From Streptomyces sp. B1I3 (GTDB lineage: Bacteria; Actinomycetota; Actinomycetes; Streptomycetales; Streptomycetaceae), in contig NZ_JAUSYD010000001.1 in NCBI RefSeq assembly GCF_030816615.1, positions 1,054,001-1,118,000 on the forward strand: DNA of 64,000 bases. Reading direction: 5' to 3'. Position numbers and translations under genes: made by a program. The notes under the pieces were generated by a model that did no database searches, had not been told where the DNA came from, and worked only from the letters and a program-made list of their open reading frames with translations. Positions 1-8,605 of this stretch are shown here, in pieces. Within the stretch, counting starts at the first letter, position 1. The number at the start of each line of letters is the position of its first letter.

Positions 1-347
1 CGGACGTTGAGGTCGATGATCTCCAGTTCGTCCGCGAGATCGTTCTCCCGGAACGCGCCCCCGTGTCCGACCCCGGCGTTCAGGACGACCACGTCGAGGG
101 GCCGCCCCGGCGTCGTGGCCGTGACGAACAGGGCCTCCGTCTGCTGGGGGACACGGAGGTCCGCCGTGACGGTCTCGACGACGGCGGCGCCCGCCGCGCG
201 GATCTCCCGAGCCGCCTGGTGGAGCCTCGTCTCGTCCTCGGCGTTGATGACGAGGTCGTAGCCGCGTTCGGCCAGTTGCCTGGGCACCTCGAGACCGATG
301 CCGCTGGAGGCGCCGGTGACGAGGGCGAGAGGTCTCGTACTGCTCAT
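1..347 (-). CDS. SDR family oxidoreductase, N-terminal part
   Basis: Short-chain dehydrogenase/reductase, cut by the left edge so that about the first 115 residues remain. Visible are the Rossmann cofactor motif TGASSGIG near residues 12-19, an acidic residue after beta-2 (INAEDE) and the NAGVG motif. The catalytic Tyr-Lys region lies outside the window, so substrate and cofactor preference cannot be judged. The ATG at 347 is followed directly by the canonical SDR start (LALVTGASSGIG). A pair of 16-bp direct repeats lies about 105-140 bp upstream and may be its control region. It could be a stress SDR, but the function is not determined by what is visible. Confidence 0.85.
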   Translation of the reverse strand, partial: MSSTRPLALVTGASSGIGLEVPRQLAERGYDLVINAEDETRLHQAAREIRAAGAAVVETVTADLRVPQQTEALFVTATTPGRPLDVVVLNAGVGHGGAFRENDLADELEIIDLNV

Positions 348-451
348 GATGTCGCCTTTCGGGCAGGGGTGGGACGGGGTGCGGACACGGCGTCATGACC
401 CGGTTGAAACGGCGGCCCTCGGGGAGGGGCAGGTACGCGCGCACCCGGTGT

Positions 452-488
452 GAACACTCATCTCACCGAGGCGAACACTCACCTCACC
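452..488. promoter_or_regulatory. 16-bp direct repeat pair upstream of SDR gene
   Basis: Two copies of GAACACTCAYCTCACC (452-467 and 473-488) differ at one base and start 21 bp apart, i.e. two helical turns on one face of the DNA. They lie in the 169-bp gap before the minus-strand SDR gene, where an activator or repressor binding two tandem sites would act. The regulator is unknown. Confidence 0.45.
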
Positions 489-516
489 CGATGCACATGT
501 GGCGGCGGTCCACGTG

Positions 517-1617
517 TCAGTCCGCTGTTGTGTCGGCGATGATCAGATCGGTCACCGCCTTCAGACCTCCTTCTCCGAGTGCCCGGCGCTGGCGGTCGGC
601 CGGTGTGCCCTGCTGCAGGAGACGGTGCACGAGTGAGGTGAGTTCCCGGGTGTCTCCTGTCGCGTCCAGCGACGGCGCGATGTGCTCCATCAGGCGCGCG
701 ACCGCGTCACCGGCGCTGATGCGTTCACCTGTCGCAGTGATCAGGTGGCCGCTGAGGCCGTGTCGCGCAGCGTGCCAGGTCGCGGCCTGGAGCACTTCAG
801 GGAGGAACCGGGGCGTGGGCGTTCCCGCGTCGGTTTCCCGCATGGCGGTGGCCACGAGTGCGCGTACGATGCCGGCGAACATGACCGCTTCGTCAGCTCG
901 TAGCTGGACGTCGCAGCACCGGACTTCGACGGTCGGGTAGCGGTCGGACAGCTGGGCCTGCCAGTACAGCTGTCCGGTGTCGCGAATGATCCCGCTCCGC
1001 ATGAGCGTCTGGATCCGCCTGGCCGCGTCTGCGGCGTCTTCGAAGGCGGGCGGCGGGCCGCTGACGGGCCAGCGGTTGAAGATGACGGTGCGCCAGCTGG
1101 CGAATCCCGTGTCCTGCCCGTCCCACAGCGGCGAGTTCGCCGACATGGCGATGAGGACGGGGAGCCAGCCCCGCAGGCGGTTCATCACCGCCACACCGGC
1201 TTCCCGGTCCGGCACCGACGCGTGCACGTGCATGCCGTTGATCAACTGCTCGGCCACCAGCTGAGGCGCCTGTGACCGCAAGGCCCGGTAGCGCGCCTCC
1301 CCGGTCACGGGAGCGGACGAGTCACCACGGCGGGGTGGGGTGCCGCAGGCCGCCAGACGACAGCCCTGTGCTTCGGCAGCGGCACCGGCGGCGAGTCGCA
1401 GGCGCAGCAGGTGCCCGCCGACCTCCTCCAGCTCTGCGCAGACAGGCGTGGCCACCTCGACCTGCACCTGCAGGAGCTCCGGCTGCAGTTCGTCCTCACC
1501 GAGGATCGCCCCAGCTCCGGCGGCAGCTCGCACCTGGTCCCCCGCGGCGACCGGCAACCCGGTCTCCGAGTCGAGCAGCAGGTATTCCTCTTCCACTCCG
1601 ATGGTGACCGGTTCCAT
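517..1617 (-). CDS. YbdK-family carboxylate-amine ligase (glutamate-cysteine ligase 2-like)
   Basis: Member of the GCS2/YbdK family, ATP-grasp-like enzymes resembling glutamate-cysteine ligase. Of 366 residues, the N-terminus carries the family signature GVEEEYLL (about 7-14) and HVHASVPD lies near residues 130-137; both belong to the metal/ATP and substrate site. The length matches the usual 360-390. The ATG at 1617 puts the GVEEE motif at its normal distance from the start; an in-frame upstream start would add 13 non-conserved residues. YbdK proteins have only weak ligase activity in vitro and their physiological product is unsettled. In actinomycetes the family also includes EgtA-like enzymes, but nothing from an ergothioneine pathway is adjacent. 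Confidence 0.88.
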   Translation of the reverse strand: MEPVTIGVEEEYLLLDSETGLPVAAGDQVRAAAGAGAILGEDELQPELLQVQVEVATPVCAELEEVGGHLLRLRLAAGAAAEAQGCRLAACGTPPRRGDSSAPVTGEARYRALRSQAPQLVAEQLINGMHVHASVPDREAGVAVMNRLRGWLPVLIAMSANSPLWDGQDTGFASWRTVIFNRWPVSGPPPAFEDAADAARRIQTLMRSGIIRDTGQLYWQAQLSDRYPTVEVRCCDVQLRADEAVMFAGIVRALVATAMRETDAGTPTPRFLPEVLQAATWHAARHGLSGHLITATGERISAGDAVARLMEHIAPSLDATGDTRELTSLVHRLLQQGTPADRQRRALGEGGLKAVTDLIIADTTAD

Positions 1618-1871
1618 CGGGTCAGTGTCAGGGCTCGCCCCATGGGATCGGCGCACGACACGGCCTCACCGGGCAACCGGTGAGCCGACGAAAGGGAGAC
1701 ACATCTCCGGTGCAGAACGCTCGGCATCGGCATCAGCGGGACTCGGTTCAGGCAGTTCGTGCGCGAGCACCCTGCGGGGGCGGGGTGAGGTGACCGACCG
1801 TCCAGGCGGATGAGTGGCTCGCCAGGGCCGGACAGAGCCGACAGGGCCGGCATGGGCGGCCGGGCATGGCT

Positions 1872-2720
1872 TCACCTCACGTGCTTCACCTCACCGGCGG
1901 CAGGGCCGACGAGGACGCGCTCGCCCCTCCGGCAGCGCACCACGTCGGCCGCGAAGCCGCCCAGCTCCGCCTCGGCGAGGAAGTCGGACAGCGGCGAACG
2001 CATGACCCCGTACTCCTCGTAGTGCACGGGCAGCGTCCGGCGCGGGCGCAGGGTCCGGACGAGTGCGGCCCCCTGGCGGGCGTCCATGGTCACCAGCAGG
2101 CCGCCCGGCAGGGTGGTGCCGCCCAGGTGCAGCACGGCCAGATGGAGGTTCGGGCAGCGGCGGGCGATCTCCTCGATGCCGGGGAACATCAGGGTGTCAC
2201 CGCTTATGTAGAGGCGCAGTACCGGTGGCGCGCCCAGCGGGCCGAGCTCCAGCAGGCTTCCCATGACGGGTGGGAGGAGTGCCTGGGCGAGGCCGGGGCC
2301 GTGGCGGCCCGGCAGCGCCGTGACGTGCGCCTGTGTCCCGTCACGGGAGAGGGTCTGCGACTGCCAGGTTCGCAGTCCGACCGCCCGGGAGAAGGCGTGC
2401 AGCCCCTGGAGACGGCGGGAGGCGTGCGGGGTGGTGATGATGGGCAGCCCACGGTCCAGCCCCCGGCGGGCGACCCTGTCCCAGTGGTCTCCGTGCAGGT
2501 GCGACAGGATGACGGCGTCCAGGTCGGACGGCAGATCACGGACCCCGAGGGCCGGCTCGGTCGACCGGCGGGAGAAGAGGCCGTTGCCCAGATAGGCGAA
2601 GCTGCCCCGGTGCAGGAAGTTGGGGTCGGTCAGCAGTGTCAGCGATCCGTACCGGATGAGCAGTGTGGCGTTGCCGATGAAAAGGATTTCCGCGAAGCCT
2701 TCGGGCGGGCGGTCGGACAT
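1872..2720 (-). CDS. MBL-fold metallo-hydrolase
   Basis: Metallo-beta-lactamase-fold hydrolase of 282 aa. The metal-binding signature SHLHGDHWD (about residues 73-81) has the HxHxDH pattern, and a later SGDT supplies the bridging Asp. The N-terminal LIRYGSLTLLTDP resembles UlaG/NAPE-PLD-like members that cleave phosphodiesters or lactones. The ATG at 2720 is preceded by a good ribosome site (GGAGGTG, 7-8 nt away), so the longer in-frame start at 2750 is rejected. It is monocistronic, with a gap of about 250 bp to the YbdK-type gene downstream. The substrate cannot be predicted. Confidence 0.87.
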   Translation of the reverse strand: MSDRPPEGFAEILFIGNATLLIRYGSLTLLTDPNFLHRGSFAYLGNGLFSRRSTEPALGVRDLPSDLDAVILSHLHGDHWDRVARRGLDRGLPIITTPHASRRLQGLHAFSRAVGLRTWQSQTLSRDGTQAHVTALPGRHGPGLAQALLPPVMGSLLELGPLGAPPVLRLYISGDTLMFPGIEEIARRCPNLHLAVLHLGGTTLPGGLLVTMDARQGAALVRTLRPRRTLPVHYEEYGVMRSPLSDFLAEAELGGFAADVVRCRRGERVLVGPAAGEVKHVR

Positions 2721-2929
2721 GGTGCGCACCTCCGGGGCCGGAACCGGCAATGCCTGTCCTTCATCGGTACTCCCGAACGTCCGCCGACGCGACCGGGTGG
2801 CCGGTCGCCTCCGGCCCTTGCCTGAGTTCAGGCAGGCGGGTCCGGCCCGCCGTTCGGATGGCGGTGCGGGCGGGGGGGGTGCCGTCCGCCCGGCCGCGGG
2901 CTCGCCGGACGTCAGGGTGTGCCTCCGAG

Positions 2930-3190
2930 TCCTTCGGCCTGGCAGAGCTCGTCCGCCAGGCGGAACTCGCCGAAGCCGCAGGCTTCGACATCGTGCGGAT
3001 GAGTGACCACTTCCACCCCTGGCTGGACCTTCAGGGCCACTCCCCCTTCACCTGGACGGTGCTCGGCGCGATCGCGGCGAAGACCGACCGCGTCGGCCTG
3101 GTGACCGGCGTGACATGCCCCACCGTCCGCTACCACCCGGCGGTCATCGCGCAGGCCGCCGCGGCCCTCGCCCTGCTCTCCGGCCCCAGG
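2930..3190 (+). pseudogene. Truncated F420-type LLM oxidoreductase
   Basis: An 87-codon fragment strongly resembles the N-terminal part of luciferase-like F420-dependent oxidoreductases of the G6PDH/TIGR03557 type: ELVRQAELAEAAGFD, then SDHFHPWLDLQGHSPF, then TCPTVRYHPAVIAQ. These proteins are normally about 320 aa. The similarity stops after ALALLSG, where the conserved DGRFxLGxGSGE strand should follow but unrelated sequence appears. The first residues before SFGLAELV are also lost. The reading frame is open but has no convincing start or ribosome site. It is read as a decayed remnant squeezed between two minus-strand genes. Confidence 0.75.
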
Positions 3191-3239
3191 GCCGCCGCTC
3201 ACAGCTCGCCGCCGGCGCACCCGTACGCCGGGCCGGTGC

Positions 3240-4517
3240 TCAGCTCTGCGGCAGGGGTACCCCCGCGAGGGAAGCGAGATCCGGTGTGGGCAGGGAGCCG
3301 GGCCCGAGCCATTCGCACAGCAGGACGGTGGCGTCGTCGCGGAGATGCCCTTCGTGATGCGCCAGCAGGGAATGGATGAAACGGCGCAGGGTCTCGGGAA
3401 CGGACAGGCCGTCGGAGTGGTGCCGCAGGAGGAAGTCGATGAAGGCGACTTCCCCGAACTCCTGCCCTGCGGGAGTCCGGGCTTCGGTGATGCCGTCGGT
3501 GTAGAGGACGAGTCGGTCCCCGGGCTGTAGCTGTTCCCGGCACAGGACGGTGGGCAGGCCGAAATCGCTGCCCATGGGATGCGCGGGCGGGCAGTCCAGG
3601 AACGTGCTCCAGCGCCCGTCGCGGATGACGACCGGTGGCAGGTGCCCCCGGTTCGCCCACGTGAGCACGCCGCTCACGGTGTCCAGTTCGGCCAGGATGC
3701 CCGTGACCCAGCGGTCGGCGCGGAACTGTTCCAGCAGGACCTTCTCGATCGCGTCACCGAGTTCGGCGAGCGGAGTGCCCTGGCGACGCCGGTTGCGGCA
3801 CGCGCCGATGGCCAGATTGGCCGTCAGGCCAGCGGCCGTGTCGTGCCCCATGGCGTCGAAGAGGGCCAGGTGCACGGTGTCGCTCGCCGTGGCGTAGTCG
3901 TACGCGTCCCCGCTGACCTCGTAGGCGGGCTCCATCGCCGCGGCGATGGTGACGCTGCCGTCCGCGTAGGTGCGCGGCGGCATCAGCTGCCACTGCATCT
4001 CCGCCGCTACGTTCATCGGCTTGACGCGGGCCAGCCTGGCGTAGGAGTCACTGACGTCCCGGGCCCCGACCACCAGCATGGCCACCAGCGACGCGAGCGA
4101 CAGGACGGCCTCCTCCACATCCCTGCCGCCCGTCGCCGCACTGAGGTGCAGCACGCCGAGCCGCTCCGTCCCGTCGAGCAGCGGCACCCACCACCGGTGT
4201 ACGCCCTCGGCACGGACGGGAGTGAGACGGCCGTGCTGGTAGGCACGCCCGGCCACCGTCCCTTCGACCGGCACCTCCGCCGGAAGGCCCGGGGGCCGGG
4301 GCTGCTCCGGCTCGCCACGGTCGCCGGCAGGGCCGTCCCCGGTGACCAGCCGCAGGACGTCACGCTGGAGATCGCCGAGGTAGATCAGCACCTCGCCGAA
4401 GCCCGCGGTCGCCGCGTGCCCCGCGACCAGCCTCGGCATGCTCTCGAAGGACATCACATGGCTGTCTGCCAGCAGCCCGGCCAGCATCTGCCGTACGTCT
4501 CTGTCCCGGTCCGTCAC
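3240..4517 (-). CDS. GAF-PP2C (SpoIIE-type) serine/threonine phosphatase
   Basis: Protein of 425 aa with an N-terminal GAF-like sensory region (about 15-165) and a C-terminal SpoIIE/RsbU phosphatase domain (about 195-405). The metal-binding Asp motifs are visible: SGDAYDYA (202-209), DAMGHDTAAG (221-230), YTDGITE (339-345) and RDDATVLL (393-400). Such proteins dephosphorylate STAS anti-anti-sigma factors and so release a SigB-type sigma factor from an RsbW-like kinase. An RsbW-like gene lies about 1.2 kb away, divergently oriented, and a SigB/F/G-type sigma factor is at 36.2 kb. A regulatory link among the three is an inference. The start is the ATG at 4517. Confidence 0.9.
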   Translation of the reverse strand: MTDRDRDVRQMLAGLLADSHVMSFESMPRLVAGHAATAGFGEVLIYLGDLQRDVLRLVTGDGPAGDRGEPEQPRPPGLPAEVPVEGTVAGRAYQHGRLTPVRAEGVHRWWVPLLDGTERLGVLHLSAATGGRDVEEAVLSLASLVAMLVVGARDVSDSYARLARVKPMNVAAEMQWQLMPPRTYADGSVTIAAAMEPAYEVSGDAYDYATASDTVHLALFDAMGHDTAAGLTANLAIGACRNRRRQGTPLAELGDAIEKVLLEQFRADRWVTGILAELDTVSGVLTWANRGHLPPVVIRDGRWSTFLDCPPAHPMGSDFGLPTVLCREQLQPGDRLVLYTDGITEARTPAGQEFGEVAFIDFLLRHHSDGLSVPETLRRFIHSLLAHHEGHLRDDATVLLCEWLGPGSLPTPDLASLAGVPLPQS

Positions 4518-5683
4518 CGCGACACCTCATCCCATGGGCCGTCCACGCGCCGGGCGGTTCCGGCTCCGGCCTTCGCGCTGCAGGCCGGCCTCCGGCTCAC
4601 CACCACGCCAGCTTCGTCCATCATCGCCGATACCGCACTGATTCAAGACATTCCGCGCGGCGGCTCTTGGGTGCCGGGCTCGGTGAGAGCGAGCCACCGC
4701 GCAGGAGTGGACCGCAGAGCACCGGGCCCGGGCAGCACCGGAACGGCACCCCGCACGGGAGCGGCCACACAATTGCTCGTTACGTGTCGCTTTGTCTGGC
4801 CTCTCCCCCAGGAGGACGACCCGGCACGCGGCTTCCGGGTGCCGACGCCAGCCAGTCGCCACGCCCGCACGGTGACGCACAACTGACGTCCGAAGACGGC
4901 GGTGGCCGCCTTCGGAACGCAGTGGGGCCGATCAGGCCGTTGCCGCCGAAAGCCCGGAGGAAGCCTGGGGTGGGGTGCGAGCATGCCGTCGACGCAGCCC
5001 ACGCCGTATGCGGGACAGTCGCCGAGGCGATGGGCGGAACGGACACCGCGAGGGTACGGACGGTACGGCCGGGTGCGGCCTCCCCTTCCGGGAACGCATC
5101 GAGGGGCCCGGGTGCCGTACGGCACCCGGGCCCCGAGCTTTCAACACCATCCGCCGGCGGCTGACGCCGGCTTATTCTCTGTCCGCTGCTCCGCCTCGGG
5201 GGCAGAAGCGCGGGAATCGCGAATGCGTGACCGGGGACCACCTTCCGTTCCGGGGTCTGCGGTACCCGGGCGTCTCACCCTGCCCGGGCCATCCGATGGC
5301 GTCTGTCTGCTCCTTACCTCGTTGTCCGTTCGGTCGTGCTGGTCAATTCAGGTACTGCGCTGCATCCTCTGGGGACGCTCGGCCCGGCCGCCGGCGGGGG
5401 GCCCGCCGTTCCCGGCCCCACCGCTCCGCTGCCGTTCCGCCTTCTGCTCGAGGTTTCCGACACGGCAGTTCGTGTCTGCCGCACCTCGTCGACTTCTTGG
5501 CTACGAGAAAGACTCTAGCTCCGCCACACGCCAATGTCTATGTCCTCCAGCATAGATTTCCTCCGTGGCGCGAGGGCAAGCCTCTTCCTCCCGCATGCCC
5601 GGATGACGTTCGCCGGGAGTGAAGCCCCGGTCCGGTGGGCACGCGTAGAAAACGGCCAAACCGAAACGGACGGGGTGTTACGC
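4518..5683. other. Gene-free divergent intergenic region (about 1.17 kb)
   Basis: No open frame here shows protein-like composition or a ribosome site, so the stretch between the divergent phosphatase and ATP-binding genes is read as noncoding. It contains a perfect 32-bp palindrome (5103-5134). Nearer the plus-strand gene is a less GC-rich segment with a small inverted repeat, TCTATG-N8-CATAGA (5537-5556). Both promoters should lie here. A small RNA or decayed gene cannot be excluded. Confidence 0.5.
5103..5134. repeat. Perfect 32-bp GC-rich palindrome
   Basis: The sequence from GGGGCCCGGGTGCC to its exact complement GGCACCCGGGCCCC, around a central GTAC, can form a 14-bp stem with a tetraloop. 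There is no T-run on either side. It lies in the middle of a gene-free region between divergent genes, so it is not an obvious end-of-gene terminator. A related hairpin core (CCCGGGTGCC / GGCACCCGGG) recurs at 17811-17844, also between divergent genes. Confidence 0.6.
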
Positions 5684-6100
5684 ATGATTGAGACCACGAC
5701 CACGGTCCCGGCCGCATCCGCGAACGACTTCGTCGTCCAGGACGACACGTCGGCGGGCATCGCCCGCGCCCGGGACACAGCGCGGGCCTTCGCGGACAGC
5801 CTGGAGCCGGCGCTACCGACCGAGACCGCGCAGACGCTCGTCCTGCTGGTCTCCGAACTCACCACGAACGCGCTGCGCCACGGCGGCGGCCGTTACACCA
5901 TGGGCCTCGACGCCGCCCCTGACACCGTGCACATCTCCGTCAGCGACGCGAGCCCCTCGGCCCCACGCGTACGCGCTCCGGACCTGCGCGGCGGTACCGG
6001 CGGCTGCGGCTGGCACATGATCCGCCGCCTCGCCTGCGGCGTGGCCGTCACCCGGGGCCCCGGCGAGGGGAAGACCGTCCACGTCCACCTGCCACGCTGA
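5684..6100 (+). CDS. RsbW-like ATP-binding protein (HATPase_c_2)
   Basis: A 138-aa single-domain GHKL ATPase of the anti-sigma-factor/serine kinase class. The N-box ELTTNALRHG is at 58-67, the G1 region SVSDASP near 86-92 and the G2 region GGTGGCGWHMI at 103-113. Streptomyces encode dozens of these; they either phosphorylate STAS antagonists and bind SigB-type sigma factors, or have drifted to other roles. The ATG at 5684 follows a GGGGTG; the frame is open back to 5534, but the extra 50 residues are not family-like. The SpoIIE-type phosphatase upstream is its natural opponent; partnership is inferred from position only. Confidence 0.85.
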   Translation: MIETTTTVPAASANDFVVQDDTSAGIARARDTARAFADSLEPALPTETAQTLVLLVSELTTNALRHGGGRYTMGLDAAPDTVHISVSDASPSAPRVRAPDLRGGTGGCGWHMIRRLACGVAVTRGPGEGKTVHVHLPR

Positions 6101-6599
6101 CAGCCCGGCCACGGGCGACAGCCGGGCGTCCCGTCCGCGTCGCACCGGATGCGCGGAGTCATGATCGCGCCCCGGCCCAGCCCGGCCGGGACGAGGGGCC
6201 CCGCTCACGAGAGCCCCGACCCCACCCGCTCGCCCGCGGGTTCCGGCTCCCTCCAGGCGCCCGCGCAGCAGGTCGTAGCCGGTGGGCAGACGGAGCAGTG
6301 ATCCCTCCCTTCAGCCCTTCCCGGGCGGTGTCGGCCACAACGCCGGGCGCGCCGCCGACATCCCGGTTCGCTGTCCGCCCGGCCGCTCGACCCGCCCTTC
6401 GGGCAACATGCGCCGCGGGCCCGCACAGCCGAGAGGAACGCGCCCCCTCGCACCGGCGCGACCACCTCGCCCCGCGCAGGCACAGCCACCCCGCCCCCGG
6501 CGGCCCGCCGCACGGCCGGACGGACTGTGGGGGACGGTGCTCACGGTGCGCCCCTCCCCGGCCGGGCACCCCTGCGCACTCTCCCCGGACACCCGCCCA
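6101..6599. other. Convergent intergenic region without gene
   Basis: About 500 bp between the ends of the ATP-binding gene and rheA. The open frames here are very rich in Arg, Pro and Gly and look like antisense GC-rich artefacts; no ribosome site or family motif was found. Presumably it serves as a bidirectional termination region. Confidence 0.5.
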
Positions 6600-7241
6600 T
6601 CACCCGTGGCCACCCCCCGTGAGGGCGTCGAGCTGGGCAGCGAGGTCAGGGTGCGAGGTGGCCAGGTGCGGACGGGTGGCCCGCAGCGGGCCGATGAGCA
6701 CGGTCGGGTCGTCGTGGGCGAGAGCCGCGTCCAGACGGCCGACCGGGGCCCTCGCCGTCGCCGGAAGGTCGTCCAGAGCCGCGATCTGCCCGGCGAGCCG
6801 ACGCAGGCCGGCGGCGTTGTCGCGGGCCCACGCCGTGAGGGTCCGGTCGGCCGCGCGCCGTTCCCGTGTGGCCTGCACCCGTTGCTCACCGGTGGTCCCG
6901 GCAGGGCCCGGGCGATTGCGCAGGTAGCGGCGTTCGGCGGCCTGGCGGCTCGCGACTCCGAGGGGTTCCGCGAGGTCCGCCCAGCTGGCTCCCGCGTGCC
7001 GCGCCGTTTCGATGAGGCCGGTCTCCCATCCCGCGAGCTGTTCGCGGAGCTCACGCAGGAGCAGCAGGGAGGCCAGGGCCCGTTCCGGGCCGGTGCCACC
7101 TCCGCCGGACTCCTCCGCGTCACCGCGCTCGGCGGCGCGCACGGCGACGTCGATGGCTTCCAGGGCTGCCGCGGCGGCCAGGAAGGACGACGGGCCCTGC
7201 CCGTCGGCCGTCGGGGGAATCGGCTGGTCAGCTGCTGTCAC
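6600..7241 (-). CDS. rheA: RheA-type heat-shock repressor of hsp18
   Basis: A 213-aa DNA-binding protein divergent from hsp18, matching the place and kind of RheA, the Streptomyces albus thermosensor that represses hsp18 and itself. A helix-turn-helix-like segment, SWADLAEPLGVASRQAAERR, is at 86-105; the N- and C-terminal parts are Ala-rich helical. The GTG start at 7241 has AGGAG about 8 nt upstream. Two copies of the RheA box TGTCATC-N5-GATGACA lie between the genes (7261-7279 and 7287-7305). Established for RheA: heat changes its conformation, it leaves the operator and hsp18 is induced. The name rests on operator and context as well as on the HTH. Confidence 0.85.
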   Translation of the reverse strand: MTAADQPIPPTADGQGPSSFLAAAAALEAIDVAVRAAERGDAEESGGGGTGPERALASLLLLRELREQLAGWETGLIETARHAGASWADLAEPLGVASRQAAERRYLRNRPGPAGTTGEQRVQATRERRAADRTLTAWARDNAAGLRRLAGQIAALDDLPATARAPVGRLDAALAHDDPTVLIGPLRATRPHLATSHPDLAAQLDALTGGGHG

Positions 7242-7260
7242 GACTCATCTCCTCAGCTGC

Positions 7261-7279
7261 TGTCATCCTTTCGATGACG
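7261..7279. promoter_or_regulatory. RheA box, rheA-proximal
   Basis: TGTCATC-CTTTC-GATGACG matches the published RheA operator TGTCATC-N5-GATGACA at 13 of 14 positions. It starts 20 bp upstream of the rheA GTG and is probably the autoregulatory site. Confidence 0.85.
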
Positions 7280-7286
7280 ACTGGCT

Positions 7287-7305
7287 TGTCATCCATTGGA
7301 TGACA
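7287..7305. promoter_or_regulatory. RheA box, hsp18-proximal (perfect)
   Basis: TGTCATC-CATTG-GATGACA is an exact match to the RheA operator and lies 63 bp upstream of the hsp18 start. The centres of the two boxes are 26 bp apart, so two RheA dimers could sit side by side across the divergent promoters. Confidence 0.9.
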
Positions 7306-7367
7306 TGTTACAACGTTCTCAGTGCAGCGCATTGGCAGCAACTGCCCAAACCTTCTGGAGGTGTTCC

Positions 7368-7802
7368 ATGATGTTGATGCGCACCGACCCCTTCCGTGAA
7401 CTCGACCGGCTCGCCCAGCAGCTGACCAGCTCGGGCACCTGGACACGCCCCTCCACGATGGCGATGGACGCCTACCGCGAGGGTGACGAGTACGTCGTGG
7501 TCTTCGACCTCCCGGGTGTGCCCGCGGACGCGATCGACATCGACGTCGAGCGGAACATGCTGACGGTCAAGGCCGAGCGCAGGCCCGCGACCAAGGCCGA
7601 CGACGTGCAGATGGAGCTGTCCGAGCGGCCCCTGGGCGTCTTCTCCCGCCAGATCGTGCTGGCCGACACGCTGGACACCGAGCACATCGCCGCCGACTAC
7701 GACGCCGGGGTCCTGACCCTGCGCATCCCGATCTCCGAGCGCGCCAAGCCGCGCAAGATCACCGTCGGCGGGGCGTCCTCCCGCAAGCAGATCTCCGGCT
7801 GA
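7368..7802 (+). CDS. hsp18: Small heat-shock protein Hsp18 (Hsp20/alpha-crystallin family)
   Basis: ATP-independent chaperone of 144 aa that binds unfolding proteins. The alpha-crystallin domain spans about 33-130 and ends with the conserved [10 protein letters not shown] (113-122); a C-terminal tail PRKITV follows. The ATG at 7368 follows GGAGG at the right distance; a second ATG is directly adjacent. Transcription is expected to be repressed by RheA from the two boxes upstream and induced by heat. A strong hairpin at 7851-7875 ends the unit. Confidence 0.95.
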   Translation: MMLMRTDPFRELDRLAQQLTSSGTWTRPSTMAMDAYREGDEYVVVFDLPGVPADAIDIDVERNMLTVKAERRPATKADDVQMELSERPLGVFSRQIVLADTLDTEHIAADYDAGVLTLRIPISERAKPRKITVGGASSRKQISG

Positions 7803-7850
7803 GCCGGCACCCGGCGCGGGGCGGGACCGGAAGACCGACGCGAGAAAGCC

Positions 7851-7875
7851 GGGGGCGGGCGGTGCGCCCGCCCCC
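7851..7875 (+). terminator. Hairpin after hsp18
   Basis: GGGGGCGGGCG pairs perfectly with CGCCCGCCCCC (11 bp) around a GTG loop, 48 bp after the hsp18 stop. There is no T-run, which is common for Streptomyces terminators. Confidence 0.7.
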
Positions 7876-8040
7876 TCTCGCCCTCGTCCCACCACCCCGC
7901 GCCCCTTCTCGCCCTGCGGGGCCGGCCGCACCGCCATCCGCGCCTCCAGCCACCCCGCCCCGCCCCACTGACGTGTCCAGCACACGCCCATCGGGGCCCC
8001 CATCAGCCACCTCAACCCGAGAAAGGCAACAACCGCAGCG

Positions 8041-8475
8041 ATGTCCATCCAGCGTGAGGCGGTCCGGCGCGTGACCGCGACGACGTTCGATCAGCTGCTC
8101 GAGAAGGTCCGTTACGACGGCGCCTATCCCACCCGGGAACGGGCCGAGGAAGCAGTCCGCCTGGTCCTCGCAGGCCTGGGGCGGCAGCTGACCGGCGAGG
8201 AACGCGTCGACCTGGCCGCCCGTCTGCCTGTGGAGGCCGCCGGCATCCTCACGGCCGAGATCCCGGACATCCATCCGCTCACCGGTTGGGGCTTCGTCAA
8301 GGAGCTCGCCACCCGCACGGGCGCCACTCCCGCCACCACCCGCTGGGACACCGGGGCCGTCCTCACCAACGTCGCCGCCCTGGCCGGCCCCGAACTCATG
8401 GCACGCATCCTGCGCCGGCTCCCCTCGGGCTACGCACTCCTCTTCGGCCGTGTCGAGCTCATGCAGGCCGCCTGA
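8041..8475 (+). CDS. DUF2267 domain protein
   Basis: A 144-aa protein that is almost entirely one DUF2267 domain. Family traits visible are a predicted all-helical fold, the early segment TFDQLLEKVRYDGAYPTRER (14-33), EEAVRLVLAGLGRQL, and the later GAVLTNVAALAGPELMARIL. DUF2267 proteins often occur in stress clusters with Hsp20, CBS proteins and universal stress proteins, as here, but no biochemical function is established. The spacing from hsp18 (238 bp with a terminator) argues for a separate transcript. Confidence 0.85.
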   Translation: MSIQREAVRRVTATTFDQLLEKVRYDGAYPTRERAEEAVRLVLAGLGRQLTGEERVDLAARLPVEAAGILTAEIPDIHPLTGWGFVKELATRTGATPATTRWDTGAVLTNVAALAGPELMARILRRLPSGYALLFGRVELMQAA

Positions 8476-8605
8476 CCCGTAGCCGGGCCGGATGCCCCAC
8501 GCCCCGTAGGGCGCCCGGCCCGCCGGACGGGCGACGCAGTGCTCCGTCCGGTGCCGGTCGCGACGTCGGCCGCATTGTTCCGGCGTCAGGGGATACCCGG
8601 ACCGG

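Noticed and set aside
4902-5555. Open frames in the gene-free region near 5 kb
   Set aside because: No ribosome site, no recognisable family, and the frame passes through the palindrome; composition looks random.
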